Assembly: GCF_904846625.1 (NCBI RefSeq)
Contig: NZ_CAJHBL010000001.1
Coordinates: forward strand, 620,001 to 684,000
Length of the DNA stretch: 64,000 nucleotides
Direction of reading: 5' to 3'
Origin: Psychrobacter sp. JCM 18900
GTDB lineage: Bacteria > Pseudomonadota > Gammaproteobacteria > Pseudomonadales > Moraxellaceae
Of the stretch, positions 1-8,668 are shown piece after piece (the first letter of the stretch is position 1; each line of letters opens with the position of its first letter). The position numbers and the translations under genes are program-made. The notes under the pieces are model-generated. The model saw only the letters and a program-made list of their open reading frames with translations, ran no database searches and was not told the origin of the DNA.

Positions 1-539
1 TAGGGAGCAAGGTCAGGGTTAGCAATAGCTACCTTGGTGTCCTGAGTAAAGTCAGCACTGGTAAACACATCACCTAGCGATGTTGGCGTGAAATCGTTTA
101 AAGGTTTGGTGACACTATAGAGTGCTAACTGACCTCTGGTATACGTAAAAGGCTTGGTTAGCTTATGCTCTTTACTAGTAACACCAGCTGAATTTTCATC
201 AGCCAATTTAGCAGGAAAATCTTGATTGGCAGACAAGAATATATCATACGGTGCCCCTGCTTTGATTTGCGCATATAACTTACCAGAAGAGGCATAAGTA
301 ACTTCAATATCTGAGATACCTGAAATATTTTGGACAGATGAGCTGTTATCAGCCTGATAGCTATCAATGATATGAGGTAGTACATCAGACAAGTTAGCAG
401 CCGCAGCGATACGCAAAGTCTGGGCTGGTTCAACTTTGTTTGAAGCAAGCGCTATATTGGCGTCTTCGTCTTGCGTACAAGCATTTAGTGACAATAGCAG
501 ACAAGCAGAAACACAGACAGTAACTAATGACTTAACCAT
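1..539 (-). CDS. modA: Molybdate ABC transporter substrate-binding protein ModA, C-terminus cut by window edge
   Basis: This protein captures molybdate for an ABC importer and so feeds the adjacent cofactor operon. Translation of the reverse strand from the ATG at 539 gives an open frame of about 179 codons running off the window. It has a hydrophobic leader ending in LSLNAC (Cys21 as possible lipidation site). The ModA-like stretch TLRIAAAANLSDVL follows, then the VTYASSGKLYAQI and GAPYDIFLSANQDFPAKL segments typical of the family. The ATG lies inside the end of moaE (8 bp overlap), so the gene is translationally coupled to the Moco operon. No clear Shine-Dalgarno is visible. A lipoprotein form is unusual for a Gram-negative ModA. 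The continuation, probably modB and modC, is outside the window. Confidence 0.85.
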   Translation of the reverse strand, partial: MVKSLVTVCVSACLLLSLNACTQDEDANIALASNKVEPAQTLRIAAAANLSDVLPHIIDSYQADNSSSVQNISGISDIEVTYASSGKLYAQIKAGAPYDIFLSANQDFPAKLADENSAGVTSKEHKLTKPFTYTRGQLALYSVTKPLNDFTPTSLGDVFTSADFTQDTKVAIANPDLAP

Positions 540-1023
540 TATTGCTGAGCCATTTAGACGAGTCGTCTTCGTAGTACTCTTGCTTCCACACAGGAATGTC
601 CGCTTTGATAGTATCTAATATCCAGCGACACGCATCGAATGCTGGATAACGGTGCGCTGACACTACCCCAACCCACACAGCCACATCGCCAATCTCTAAC
701 GCACCGATACGATGTATCGCAATAGCATGCGTAATTTCAAAACGCTTTTTGGCTTCTTCTATAATGGCGCGGCCTTGATTGATGGCCAAATCCTCATAAC
801 CATAATAGGTAAGACGATCAACGCTCGTGGCGTTATTATGATTGCGCACTCGCCCTTCAAAACAAACAAACGCACCGCAGCTGTCATTATCTAACGTACT
901 TTTTAGCCTATCTTCGTCTATAGCAATATCTAGTAGCGCAAAACCATCACGCTCAGCGATAAGGTAAGCGTCGTCAGCACTACGTTTGATAGTCATGGAA
1001 TGATCGTGAACGTTGTCGGTCAT
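532..1023 (-). CDS. moaE: Molybdopterin synthase catalytic subunit MoaE
   Basis: MoaE is the large subunit of molybdopterin synthase. With thiocarboxylated MoaD it converts cyclic pyranopterin monophosphate into molybdopterin in the cytoplasm. The 163-residue protein shows the family pattern FEGRVRNHN (about 55-63), HRIGALEIGDVAVWVGV (about 104-120) and SAHRYPAFDAC. Its end, IKADIPVWKQE, carries the two conserved lysines (K140, K147) expected in the active site. It is the seventh gene of a minus-strand operon, 77 bp downstream of moaD, and overlaps modA by 8 bp. Confidence 0.95.
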   Translation of the reverse strand: MTDNVHDHSMTIKRSADDAYLIAERDGFALLDIAIDEDRLKSTLDNDSCGAFVCFEGRVRNHNNATSVDRLTYYGYEDLAINQGRAIIEEAKKRFEITHAIAIHRIGALEIGDVAVWVGVVSAHRYPAFDACRWILDTIKADIPVWKQEYYEDDSSKWLSNNG

Positions 1024-1100
1024 TTTTCTTCTCTATTTATTATTTTTTCTTTGTAACTACTGAATAGCCACTGACAATATGGACACTAATAAACGCTTGT

Positions 1101-1382
1101 CTAACCACCAGCGACTGGCGTGATGAAAACCACGCTATCACCATCGTTTATCTGGTCAGTCCATTTAGCAAAGTAGTCATTTACTGCAACACGTAGCTCC
1201 GATTGCGGACGGCTAAAGCGATGCCTTTGACTAAGCTGTTCGTATAGTTCAGTCAATGACGTATCCTGCTGTACGCTTACTGTCTCTTGCTGACAATTGG
1301 CCTCGTCAGCCAAACTGGCAAAATACATGACATTAATATTCATCGTTGATTCGATATTAGTTGTCATATCGATAGCATTCAT
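1101..1382 (-). CDS. moaD: Molybdopterin synthase sulfur carrier subunit MoaD
   Basis: MoaD is the small ubiquitin-like subunit that donates sulfur to MoaE through its C-terminal thiocarboxylate. The sequence ends FITPVAGG, the expected Gly-Gly tail, and the core INVMYFASLADE fits the MoaD fold. A longer reading frame exists (to 1427), but the ATG at 1382 is preceded by GGAGAGGG at good spacing, so I chose it (93 residues). An ATG at 1343 would give 80 residues, closer to the usual 81, but has a poor ribosome site. The gene sits between moaC and moaE in the operon. Confidence 0.88.
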   Translation of the reverse strand: MNAIDMTTNIESTMNINVMYFASLADEANCQQETVSVQQDTSLTELYEQLSQRHRFSRPQSELRVAVNDYFAKWTDQINDGDSVVFITPVAGG

Positions 1383-1471
1383 AACCCTCTCCATCTTATG
1401 CAAGCTTCCTTGCTTGGCATGTAGCATATCTTTATTAATTGATTAACGACGCACTCTGCAATGTTGTCATT

Positions 1472-1978
1472 TTAAGCATGACTATAGTCTGACTTACCAC
1501 CTGTCTTTTTAACCAAATGAATATTATCTATAACGATGTCATGCGATAGCGCTTTAGTCATATCATAGATAGTCAAACAGGCAACGCTGACCGCTGTTAG
1601 CGCTTCCATCTCAACCCCTGTCTTATGCGTGACCTTGACTACAGCACTAACCGTGATACTGTTGAGCGCGTCGTTGTACTCAAAGCTCAAACCTATCTTG
1701 TCTAGCGGTAGTGGATGACAAAGCGGTATCAGATCATGAGTACGTTTGGCCGCCATGATACCAGCGATATGAGCCGTTTGTGTGATGCTGCCTTTTTTGG
1801 TCATCCCATCAGCCGCTTTAATCTGCGCATAAATCTCACTGGGAAAGCGTACTTGTCCAGTGGCATTGGCTTCTCGCGTCGTTGCTGTCTTACCACTGAC
1901 ATCGACCATGGTAATATCACCATCACTATCTAAGTGAGATAAAGTAGATTGTTGATTTATCTGTACGCTGTCACTCAT
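1472..1978 (-). CDS. moaC: Cyclic pyranopterin monophosphate synthase MoaC
   Basis: MoaC acts with MoaA to make cyclic pyranopterin monophosphate from GTP, the first step of molybdenum cofactor synthesis. The 168-residue protein contains the substrate-binding signature HDLIPLCHPLPL (81-92). It also has KTGVEMEALTAVSVACLTIYD (120-139) followed by MTKA, including the family's conserved acidic and lysine positions (D139, K142). It is slightly longer than E. coli MoaC because of a hydrophilic N-terminus. It lies 30 bp downstream of mobA in the same operon. Confidence 0.96.
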   Translation of the reverse strand: MSDSVQINQQSTLSHLDSDGDITMVDVSGKTATTREANATGQVRFPSEIYAQIKAADGMTKKGSITQTAHIAGIMAAKRTHDLIPLCHPLPLDKIGLSFEYNDALNSITVSAVVKVTHKTGVEMEALTAVSVACLTIYDMTKALSHDIVIDNIHLVKKTGGKSDYSHA

Positions 1979-2008
1979 TTATATAACCTTTCTTATGTGA
2001 TATTTTTA

Positions 2009-2722
2009 TTATTTTGGTAGAGCAGCACATGCCTGCTTAAAATCTTCGGGCGTATTAAAGTTGGTCAAATTGTGCCACTCTTTGATAAATGGTACGGAGT
2101 GTACAAAAGGTTGAATAAACTGCACCACTCTACGCTGACCACTATCTATATAGGCCTTCAAATCAGGCTCGATGCTTAACTGATACAGCCCTAATAATGG
2201 ATATAAGTGACTGTCATCTTTTAAGCAAATTACTTTTTTATCAGCAGCACGGCTTATTTCACATTTTAGTTTTTGCCACAAGTCAGTTGCTGGTATTAAG
2301 CTATCACAGCTGATAACCAGTAACCACGATGCTTGTACGTTTTTTGATACGCCTGAATCATTCAAGCTGATCAAATCGTTCAATGTTTGTAAGGCTGATT
2401 TTATAGCGACCAAAGCGCCGCCAGTTTTAATCTGCTCATCATGCTCACTAGAGTCAACATCAGCATCATAATCAGCAATATGAATAATAGGCGCATTAGG
2501 TTTTTCTAAATAGACATCTAAACCAGTTTGAAAGCCGCGACCATTATCTGCAATCAATATAGGAGCCTGTAACTTGCTTGCATAACGAACATGATAGTCT
2601 AGCAGCTGCTCACCTGACGGTAGTGTTAGCATCGCCTTGGCCGTTCCCATGCGCTTAGATGCCCCGCCAGCCAAGATGACCACACCTGCCAATCGGTCCA
2701 AATTAGTTGAGCGCTCTGTCAT
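2009..2722 (-). CDS. mobA: MobA-like molybdenum cofactor nucleotidyltransferase
   Basis: The predicted role is attaching a nucleotide (GMP in MobA, CMP in MocA) to molybdopterin. The N-terminus VVILAGGASKRMGTAKAML is the nucleotidyltransferase loop LAGGxSxRMGxxKA. VISCDSLIPATDL matches the metal-binding CD-P motif, with Pro shifted by two residues. The length of 237 fits a single-domain enzyme. MobA is preferred over MocA because of its place between moaB and moaC in a full Moco operon, but the loop alone does not settle the nucleotide. The region around residues 80-130 is a poorly conserved acidic insertion. Confidence 0.8.
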   Translation of the reverse strand: MTERSTNLDRLAGVVILAGGASKRMGTAKAMLTLPSGEQLLDYHVRYASKLQAPILIADNGRGFQTGLDVYLEKPNAPIIHIADYDADVDSSEHDEQIKTGGALVAIKSALQTLNDLISLNDSGVSKNVQASWLLVISCDSLIPATDLWQKLKCEISRAADKKVICLKDDSHLYPLLGLYQLSIEPDLKAYIDSGQRRVVQFIQPFVHSVPFIKEWHNLTNFNTPEDFKQACAALPK

Positions 2723-2779
2723 TGTGCCATTACCTATCAGTTTTGATTTAATATCAATCTTGGCTCAATTATTTATAAC

Positions 2780-3310
2780 TCAATCATGGCTAGGGTTTTG
2801 TGCCAAAAAATGCGGTACAAAATTGCACGGACGAGTACGACTGTCAAACTGATCCTTTAAGATATTTTCCCAACCCGTACGGCAAGCACCAGAAGAGCCT
2901 GGTAGACAGAATATACCCGTACCATTGGCCATGCCAGCCACTGCTCGCGATTGTACGGTAGACATACCGATTTCATCTTTTGAGATTAGACGGAACATTT
3001 CACCAAAACCATCGATTGATTTATCAAACAGCACACTCACAGCTTCTGGCATGCTATCTCTAATGAAGAACCCTGTGCCGCCAGTGGTAATAACCGCATG
3101 AACGTCTGGACTAGCAATCCAACCACTAATGACTGCACGAATTTGGTAAATATCGTCGGTGATTAGTTGGCGATCTGCCAAATGATGCCCTGCTTCGGTC
3201 AAGCTATCTACTAAGTACTGCCCTGACGTATCTTCTGCCAGCGTACGGCTATCAGAAACGGTCAATACAGCAATATTAAGCGGTGTAAATTGTGCAGCAG
3301 GCTTACTCAT
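2780..3310 (-). CDS. moaB: Molybdopterin adenylyltransferase family protein MoaB
   Basis: MoaB belongs to the MogA/MoaB family that adenylates molybdopterin before molybdenum insertion by MoeA. The 176-residue sequence has the fold's diagnostic elements in order: NIAVLTVSDSRT near the N-terminus, VITTGGTGF, DSMPEAV, CLPGSSGACRTG, and the tail FDSRTRPCNFVPHF. In E. coli MoaB itself is dispensable and Mog does the work. No separate mog is visible here, so this protein may be the working adenylyltransferase; that is inference. It lies between moaA (129 bp upstream) and mobA (57 bp downstream). Confidence 0.93.
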   Translation of the reverse strand: MSKPAAQFTPLNIAVLTVSDSRTLAEDTSGQYLVDSLTEAGHHLADRQLITDDIYQIRAVISGWIASPDVHAVITTGGTGFFIRDSMPEAVSVLFDKSIDGFGEMFRLISKDEIGMSTVQSRAVAGMANGTGIFCLPGSSGACRTGWENILKDQFDSRTRPCNFVPHFLAQNPSHD

Positions 3311-3439
3311 AAATAATCCTTTATAGATGTCATTTTATAATTGTATTAAAAAGCAGTTGTATTAAAAAAATTTATGTAGAAAAACGATTGCACTGGAAGA
3401 CAATCACTATCAGCGTCATGATTGCAGACTCAAAATATC

Positions 3440-4552
3440 TTAACCACCAATTATCGATAGATTGTGCATGATGCCACTGTTAGAGTCATGCAGATGATGA
3501 TGCTCAGGCTTGATTGGCATAAAGCTATGTAAAGTGTTTACCAGTCCTTGGATATCTTCTTGCTGTAAGTATGGACGGATATCATAGTTGCCTTGATCAA
3601 ACAGACACAAATGCACCTTGCCTTGGCTGCTTACACGCAAGCGATTACAGGTATCACAGAAGTGCGCCGCATATGGGGCAATCATACCGATACGACCGAC
3701 ATACTCAGGGTGGCTATACTCTACTGCTGGACCATCGGCACTACCGCGCTCATGCGGCTGCCAACCATTCTCTAACAAGTAATCAGTGATAATATCAGAC
3801 TGAGCATGCTGCGCAAAAAACAAATCGCTATTGTCACTGGTCTGCATAAATTCAATAAAGCGATAAGTCACTTGTCTATCTTTGACATAGTCGATCGCCG
3901 TGACTAAGTTCTCAAAAGCAGTCTCTGCCATCAAGACACTATTTATTTTCAGTTTGATATCAGTCGTTTCTAACAACGTATCCATGTCAGCCAATATCTG
4001 CGGCAAGGTATCAAAGCCTGTCATTTTATGAAAAGTAGCGGCATCAAAACTGTCCATACTGATATTGAGCTGATCAAGTCCAGCAGCTTGCCAGTTGGCT
4101 ATATGTTTACCCAATTTATAACCGTTGCTGGTCATCGCGACCGTCTCGATACCGTCAGTTTGCTTAATCGTTTCGATAATTTCGACAACATCACGACGAA
4201 TAGAGGGCTCACCACCTGTAATTCTAACCTTCTTGGTACCTACTTGAGCAAAGCCACGTACCAAAGTGGCAATTTCAGAGATACTCAGTTCATCATCAGG
4301 GCGCTTACCTTGATAACCATTTGGCAGGCAATACTCACAGCGAAAATTACAGAAGTCAGTAATAGATAGACGCAAGTAAGTCAGACGCCGTGCAAACCCA
4401 TCGGTTAGCGGCTGGTGATACTCACTCATCTGCTCAGTAGGCACGACCAAGGAAGGCTCTATGTAGCCGTCAGATAATGCCGGTGCCAAGCTCGGTGAAT
4501 ACAGTTGCGGGCTGTCTATTTTGTGTTTGTCATCTATGTTGTCATCAATCAT
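3440..4552 (-). CDS. moaA: GTP 3',8-cyclase MoaA (radical SAM)
   Basis: MoaA is the radical SAM enzyme that starts molybdenum cofactor synthesis by cyclising GTP. The N-terminal cluster motif CNFRCEYC (C68, C72, C75) is intact. The second cluster is supported by HFCDTCNRLRVSSQGKVHLCLFD near the C-terminus. The protein ends LSIIGG, keeping the conserved Gly-Gly tail needed for activity. The 370-residue reading includes about 50 extra residues before the core RLTYLRLSITDFC. The Met at residue 42 is an alternative start, but neither start has a strong Shine-Dalgarno. Confidence 0.95.
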   Translation of the reverse strand: MIDDNIDDKHKIDSPQLYSPSLAPALSDGYIEPSLVVPTEQMSEYHQPLTDGFARRLTYLRLSITDFCNFRCEYCLPNGYQGKRPDDELSISEIATLVRGFAQVGTKKVRITGGEPSIRRDVVEIIETIKQTDGIETVAMTSNGYKLGKHIANWQAAGLDQLNISMDSFDAATFHKMTGFDTLPQILADMDTLLETTDIKLKINSVLMAETAFENLVTAIDYVKDRQVTYRFIEFMQTSDNSDLFFAQHAQSDIITDYLLENGWQPHERGSADGPAVEYSHPEYVGRIGMIAPYAAHFCDTCNRLRVSSQGKVHLCLFDQGNYDIRPYLQQEDIQGLVNTLHSFMPIKPEHHHLHDSNSGIMHNLSIIGG

Positions 4553-4674
4553 ATGTTACTGCCATCAGTACTGCTTATTATAAGCACTACTTTATTATTC
4601 GTGTTTAGCATACCAGTGTAAGGTTACTCTCTAGCATTGTATGACAACCTTACAATAAATTGGCAAACGATGAA

Positions 4675-5970
4675 TTAGCGATGTAGCCAAGGAAACGGTT
4701 GTACAACGACGTCCTTACCAGCTGCTACGTTCCCACTATCTTTGTCCAATACAATAAAGCAATTGGCACGGCTCAGCTGTTTGATTCTATGTGACTGCTG
4801 TCTTGAGAAACACTCAACTTGATAATGACCTGTATCGTCTCGTGACAATACGCCACGCTGAAAGTCTTTGCGGCCGGGAGATTTTCTGATATCACTGATG
4901 AGTTTGGCTTTAATAGTTAGCGGCATCGGCTGCTCTGACACGCTAGCGCCTGACATTTGCCACAATGCAGGTATCACAAACTGTAGCGCACCAACGACTG
5001 TCGAAAGTGGATTACCTGGTAGGCCAAAATACAGTACTGGCTTATCGAGATTTTTATTTAACTCGCCAAATACAAAAGGCTTACCAGGCTTCATCGCCAC
5101 TTTATAATGGTTAATCTGACCTAATGTTTCGATCACAGTGGTCAAAAAATCATAGTCACCAACTGAGACACCTGCTGTCGATATCAGTACATCACAGTCC
5201 TGCATGGCCTCGTTGACTGCGATAGTTGTCTGCTCTAGGTTATCAGGGATAATGCCATAATCACGAATAGTGATAGGCAGATCTGATAGCAGGCTTTTGA
5301 GCGTTGGGGTATTAGAATTATATATTTGGGCTAGACTTTGTAGCTCATTACCAATAGCTACGAGTTCATCACCTGTTGCCAATACGCCTACGACGAGTGG
5401 CTGGAACACGTTCACTTGGCTAATACCAAGGTTGGCGAGTAAGCTAATATCCGCAGGATTTAGTCGTTTACCAATTTTTAACACGGCTTCACCAGACTCA
5501 ATCTCTTCACCCTGTGAGCGGATATTATTGCCAACTTTGGCGGTTTGCGTGAGCGTGATGTTATAAGGTTGAGATTTATCAACGGTCGCTTTGATATCTG
5601 CAAAATTCGTATTCTCTTGCATAATAACCGTATCGCAGCAATCTGGTACGACTGCACCAGTAAAAATCCGCACCCCTTGCCCCGCAGTTGTCTTACCAGT
5701 ATAAGCACTGCCAGCTTGCGACTCACCAACGATTTCGATATTACTGTTTTCTGATAACTCACTACCTTTAGCAATCGCATAACCATCCATTGCAGATAGG
5801 TTTTGTCGCGGTACATCAAAGGGCGAAGCTATATCTTGAGCCAGTATATGGTTTAGGCTGCCCAGCAACTCTAGAGTGTTGACGGCTCTTTTTTGTAGCG
5901 GAAAGTCAGTAATATGATAATTATCTATCCGTTGCTGTATCGCAGCTTGTAATTCTTCCATGGTAATCAT
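4675..5970 (-). CDS. moeA: Molybdopterin molybdenumtransferase MoeA
   Basis: MoeA inserts molybdate into adenylated molybdopterin, the last common step of cofactor assembly. The 431-residue protein carries PRQNLSAMDGYAI (about 55-67) and RIFTGAVVPDCCDTVIMQE. It also has the MogA-like domain signature STAGVSVGDYDF followed by MKPGKPFVFGEL and YFGLPGNPLSTVV, all standard for MoeA. It is the first gene of the minus-strand moe-moa-mob-mod unit. The start is at 5970, with a second in-frame Met three codons on. The upstream region holds a 16 bp direct repeat (see 6011-6052). Confidence 0.95.
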   Translation of the reverse strand: MITMEELQAAIQQRIDNYHITDFPLQKRAVNTLELLGSLNHILAQDIASPFDVPRQNLSAMDGYAIAKGSELSENSNIEIVGESQAGSAYTGKTTAGQGVRIFTGAVVPDCCDTVIMQENTNFADIKATVDKSQPYNITLTQTAKVGNNIRSQGEEIESGEAVLKIGKRLNPADISLLANLGISQVNVFQPLVVGVLATGDELVAIGNELQSLAQIYNSNTPTLKSLLSDLPITIRDYGIIPDNLEQTTIAVNEAMQDCDVLISTAGVSVGDYDFLTTVIETLGQINHYKVAMKPGKPFVFGELNKNLDKPVLYFGLPGNPLSTVVGALQFVIPALWQMSGASVSEQPMPLTIKAKLISDIRKSPGRKDFQRGVLSRDDTGHYQVECFSRQQSHRIKQLSRANCFIVLDKDSGNVAAGKDVVVQPFPWLHR

Positions 5971-6010
5971 AAGGTCACGCTCTTTCTATTGTTCTAATTA
6001 TTTATAATCG

Positions 6011-6052
6011 AAACTGTTACTAAAAATGGTCGTTGAAAACTGTTACTAAAAA
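6011..6052. repeat. Two 16 bp direct repeats upstream of moeA
   Basis: AAACTGTTACTAAAAA occurs at 6011-6026 and again at 6037-6052, exactly 26 bp apart, 41-82 bp upstream of the moeA start. The spacing (about 2.5 helical turns) and promoter-proximal position suggest a regulator binding array or a local duplication. It does not resemble the published ModE site. The 406 bp between moeA and the transglycosylase gene otherwise holds a terminator hairpin and no gene. Confidence 0.5.
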
Positions 6053-6242
6053 CTATGAGTAAAAGTCATCGTTAAAAAACACATTATCTAGAGTCTATCA
6101 TTCAAAGTATCAACTTTCTTGTATTAACCTTGTCCTGATAAGTTTTGAATAAAGCCAGATTACACTGGTCTTAATATTTGATATTTATTGCATTGTCCAT
6201 GGCGTTAAAGATGTCAGCAAAATCAGACATAGATTGAGACAA

Positions 6243-6269
6243 AAAAAGCACCTTGGCAAGGTGCTTTTT
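6243..6269 (-). terminator. Rho-independent terminator after the transglycosylase gene
   Basis: The arms GCACCTTG and CAAGGTGC form a GC-rich stem flanked by A-runs on one side and T-runs on the other. It can therefore work in both directions. It lies about 110 bp downstream of the transglycosylase stop codon on the minus strand and separates that gene from the Moco operon. Confidence 0.8.
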
Positions 6270-6376
6270 GTAGAACAAAGTAAATTATCGTTTGATGATT
6301 AGTGGCTGATGCATAATAGCTAAGCACGATTAAAAAGAGCCACTTTTATACGGTGTATAAATACCGTCAGTTTACC

Positions 6377-7675
6377 TCACCATCCAGCTAGTGAAGACGC
6401 ACTGTTTTGAGTAATGAATCCGTCTGGCGCTTGACCATTATCTGCTTGCCAGCGCTGGAATGCCATACGAGTATTGGTACCCACGATACCATCAGCGCCT
6501 TTGGTATCGTAACCCATACTAGTCAGACGACGTTGTAAGTTAGTCACTTGCGTAGTCGATAATGGACGCTCATAACGAGGCCAAGATTTTTGCAAACCGC
6601 TTTGTCCATTGATCGTTTTGCCTAGCAAACTAACACCCAATGCATAACTTGATGAGTTGTTATAGACTTTGATCACATCAAAGTTTGGGCTTAACAGTAA
6701 CACTGGACCGTCTTTACCAGCAGGTAACCATAGCTCCATCTGAGTATTGGCATCTAAGTAAACGTCCGCTATCGTATCGACACCCATCGCAGCCCATCTA
6801 GCAGCAGGCTGCTTACTACCAACCACTGAGTAATCAAACGATGCTGGCACCGTTGCTTCATAAAACGGCGCTAAGCCACGAACCCAACCTGAATTGCTAA
6901 GATAGTTGGCAGTCGAGGCTAGTGCATCACCAGTAGCCCATGGATTGCGATGTCCATTACCATCACCATCGACCCCTTGTTTGAGCCAAGTCTCAGGGAT
7001 AAACTGGGTTTGTCCCATACCACCTGCCCAAGAACCGTCGAGCTGTGACCATGATACGTCACCGCGTTGTAGCAGTGTCGCTAACGATAGCAACTGTGTT
7101 TCGGCAAACTCTTGACGACGACCATCATAAGCAAGGCTGGCAAGCGAACTTGGCAAATCACTATTACCGGTCACAGCACCGTACGATGACTCCATGCCCC
7201 ATATCGCAGCGATAATCTCTGCATTAACCCCATATTGAGACTCTAGCTGAGACAAATAAGCACGTTGCTCAGCAAATTTGCGTTTACCTACACTGACGCG
7301 TCCACTTGATACCGCAGAATCTACGTATTCCCACGGCATCTTAGAAAACTCAGGCTGACCTGAATCTAATGAGATGACTTGCTGATTTAGATAAGCAGAA
7401 TCGAGCAATCTACCAATCACTTGGGCATCATAGCCTGACGATATGGCCCGCATAGAAAAGTCTGACTTCCAATCAGAAAAACTACTGTAGCTAGGCTTTG
7501 GCGCAGGCTGCGGCTTTACGACTGGCGCAGGTGTTGGTTTGACCTGAACAGTTTGGGTTTGAGTAATCTCAACGCCGCCTTGACGAACAGGCTTACTTTG
7601 CATTGCCTGCTGGCTTGTACACCCGACCATCACTAATGCTGGCATAAGGGTGAGGTATTGCTTTTTTAATCTCAT
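6377..7675 (-). CDS. Lytic murein transglycosylase (MltB family) lipoprotein with peptidoglycan-binding domain
   Basis: The enzyme is predicted to cleave glycan strands of peptidoglycan between MurNAc and GlcNAc while anchored to the outer membrane. The leader MRLKKQYLTLMPALVMVGC ends in a lipobox. The catalytic region has IIAAIWGMESSYGAVTG with the expected Glu, then GSWAGGMGQTQFIPETWL. The C-terminal 60 residues (LQRRLTSMGYDTKGADGIVG onward) form a peptidoglycan-binding domain. The start was set at the ATG (7675) that puts the lipobox at the right distance; extending to 7720 needs a TTG. It lies downstream of nlpD and surE on the same strand. Confidence 0.88.
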   Translation of the reverse strand: MRLKKQYLTLMPALVMVGCTSQQAMQSKPVRQGGVEITQTQTVQVKPTPAPVVKPQPAPKPSYSSFSDWKSDFSMRAISSGYDAQVIGRLLDSAYLNQQVISLDSGQPEFSKMPWEYVDSAVSSGRVSVGKRKFAEQRAYLSQLESQYGVNAEIIAAIWGMESSYGAVTGNSDLPSSLASLAYDGRRQEFAETQLLSLATLLQRGDVSWSQLDGSWAGGMGQTQFIPETWLKQGVDGDGNGHRNPWATGDALASTANYLSNSGWVRGLAPFYEATVPASFDYSVVGSKQPAARWAAMGVDTIADVYLDANTQMELWLPAGKDGPVLLLSPNFDVIKVYNNSSSYALGVSLLGKTINGQSGLQKSWPRYERPLSTTQVTNLQRRLTSMGYDTKGADGIVGTNTRMAFQRWQADNGQAPDGFITQNSASSLAGW

Positions 7676-7744
7676 AAAAAATCTCAAACATGAATAAATA
7701 AAATGGCTCACAGTGGCCAAGCTATCCGTAGCTATTATTTAAGT

Positions 7745-8533
7745 CTAACGCCCAAGTACGCTACGTGGGTCAATAGGATTACCATTTAAGCGAACCTGAA
7801 ACTCTAAGCCTACCTCATTGGTCTGACCACTACTGCCCATACTAGCAATACGTTGACCACGCTGTACTGTATCGCCCTCTTGCACCAATAATTGGCTATT
7901 GTGCGCATAGGCTGTGATGTAGTTATCACTATGACGAATCATAATTAGATTGCCATACTCTGGCAGACCGTTGCCTGAGTAAAGCACAGTTCCTGATTGG
8001 CTGGCAAGTACTGGATCACCAACTTTGCCTGCAAACCACATTCCCATATTGCCCGCAGCAGGGTCAATGTTACGAGTCACTGGATTACGCGTAGGGTAAT
8101 CATAACCAGAGGTCGAGTTGGCAGTAGCTTCATAAGCTGGTGCTTGAGACTGGGTCACAGGTGGCGTATAAGTTGGCTGCGTTTGAACTGGGGCACTATA
8201 GCTATTGTTACTTGCAGTGGTTGCCGCATTGCCTTGCCATAGTTTGAGCCATTGGCCACTATAGATGGTGTATTTACTATCTAGATTGTTCATCGCTCCG
8301 ATTTGACGATAGTTCAGACGATAGCGCGCTGCAATCTGGCTGACCGTATCGCCGCGTTGTACACGGTGATAGTTAGGGACGCCTTGCGCATTAGTAATAA
8401 TCTTAGGACCTGCTTGGTTTGCTGATTGATAGGTAGGCTTCGTTGCACAGCCAACGACAGATAGAGTAGCGACTGCCATAGTACCAATCAACGCGGCTTT
8501 AACAAGGTGCGATCCAGCTATGATTTTTTTCAT
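7745..8533 (-). CDS. nlpD: NlpD-like lipoprotein: LysM plus degenerate LytM/M23 domain
   Basis: NlpD-type proteins activate the amidases that split septal peptidoglycan during division. The leader ends in LSVVGC (lipobox). A LysM domain follows (YHRVQRGDTVSQIAARYRLN, about 55-74), then a Gln/Pro/Thr-rich linker, then a LytM domain. The zinc-binding residues of active M23 peptidases are replaced: NMGMWFAG stands where HxxxD is expected, and VGLEFQVR stands where HxHFE is expected. The domain is therefore an activator rather than a hydrolase. Position directly after surE matches the conserved surE-nlpD neighbourhood. rpoS is not seen in the window. Confidence 0.87.
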   Translation of the reverse strand: MKKIIAGSHLVKAALIGTMAVATLSVVGCATKPTYQSANQAGPKIITNAQGVPNYHRVQRGDTVSQIAARYRLNYRQIGAMNNLDSKYTIYSGQWLKLWQGNAATTASNNSYSAPVQTQPTYTPPVTQSQAPAYEATANSTSGYDYPTRNPVTRNIDPAAGNMGMWFAGKVGDPVLASQSGTVLYSGNGLPEYGNLIMIRHSDNYITAYAHNSQLLVQEGDTVQRGQRIASMGSSGQTNEVGLEFQVRLNGNPIDPRSVLGR

Positions 8534-8668
8534 ACAAGGTTCCTATTCTTTGTGTTGCTCATTCATTGTTTAATCATTCAAAAGCTCTTAATGCCATACA
8601 AGAGTCTTTTGATATTCTCATAACACGTCAGTGTTTAATAAGCCGGTATGGATTATATCTTATAGAAT

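Noticed and set aside
158..448. 96-codon minus-strand frame within modA
   Set aside because: It is out of frame with the ModA protein, which is clearly encoded on the same strand; composition has no protein resemblance.
5971..6376. Molybdenum cofactor riboswitch before moeA
   Set aside because: I could not find the conserved stems of the Moco RNA motif; a covariance-model search would be decisive.
7745..8533. Active M23 endopeptidase
   Set aside because: Zinc ligands HxxxD and HxH are replaced, so an amidase-activator role (NlpD-like) is more likely.
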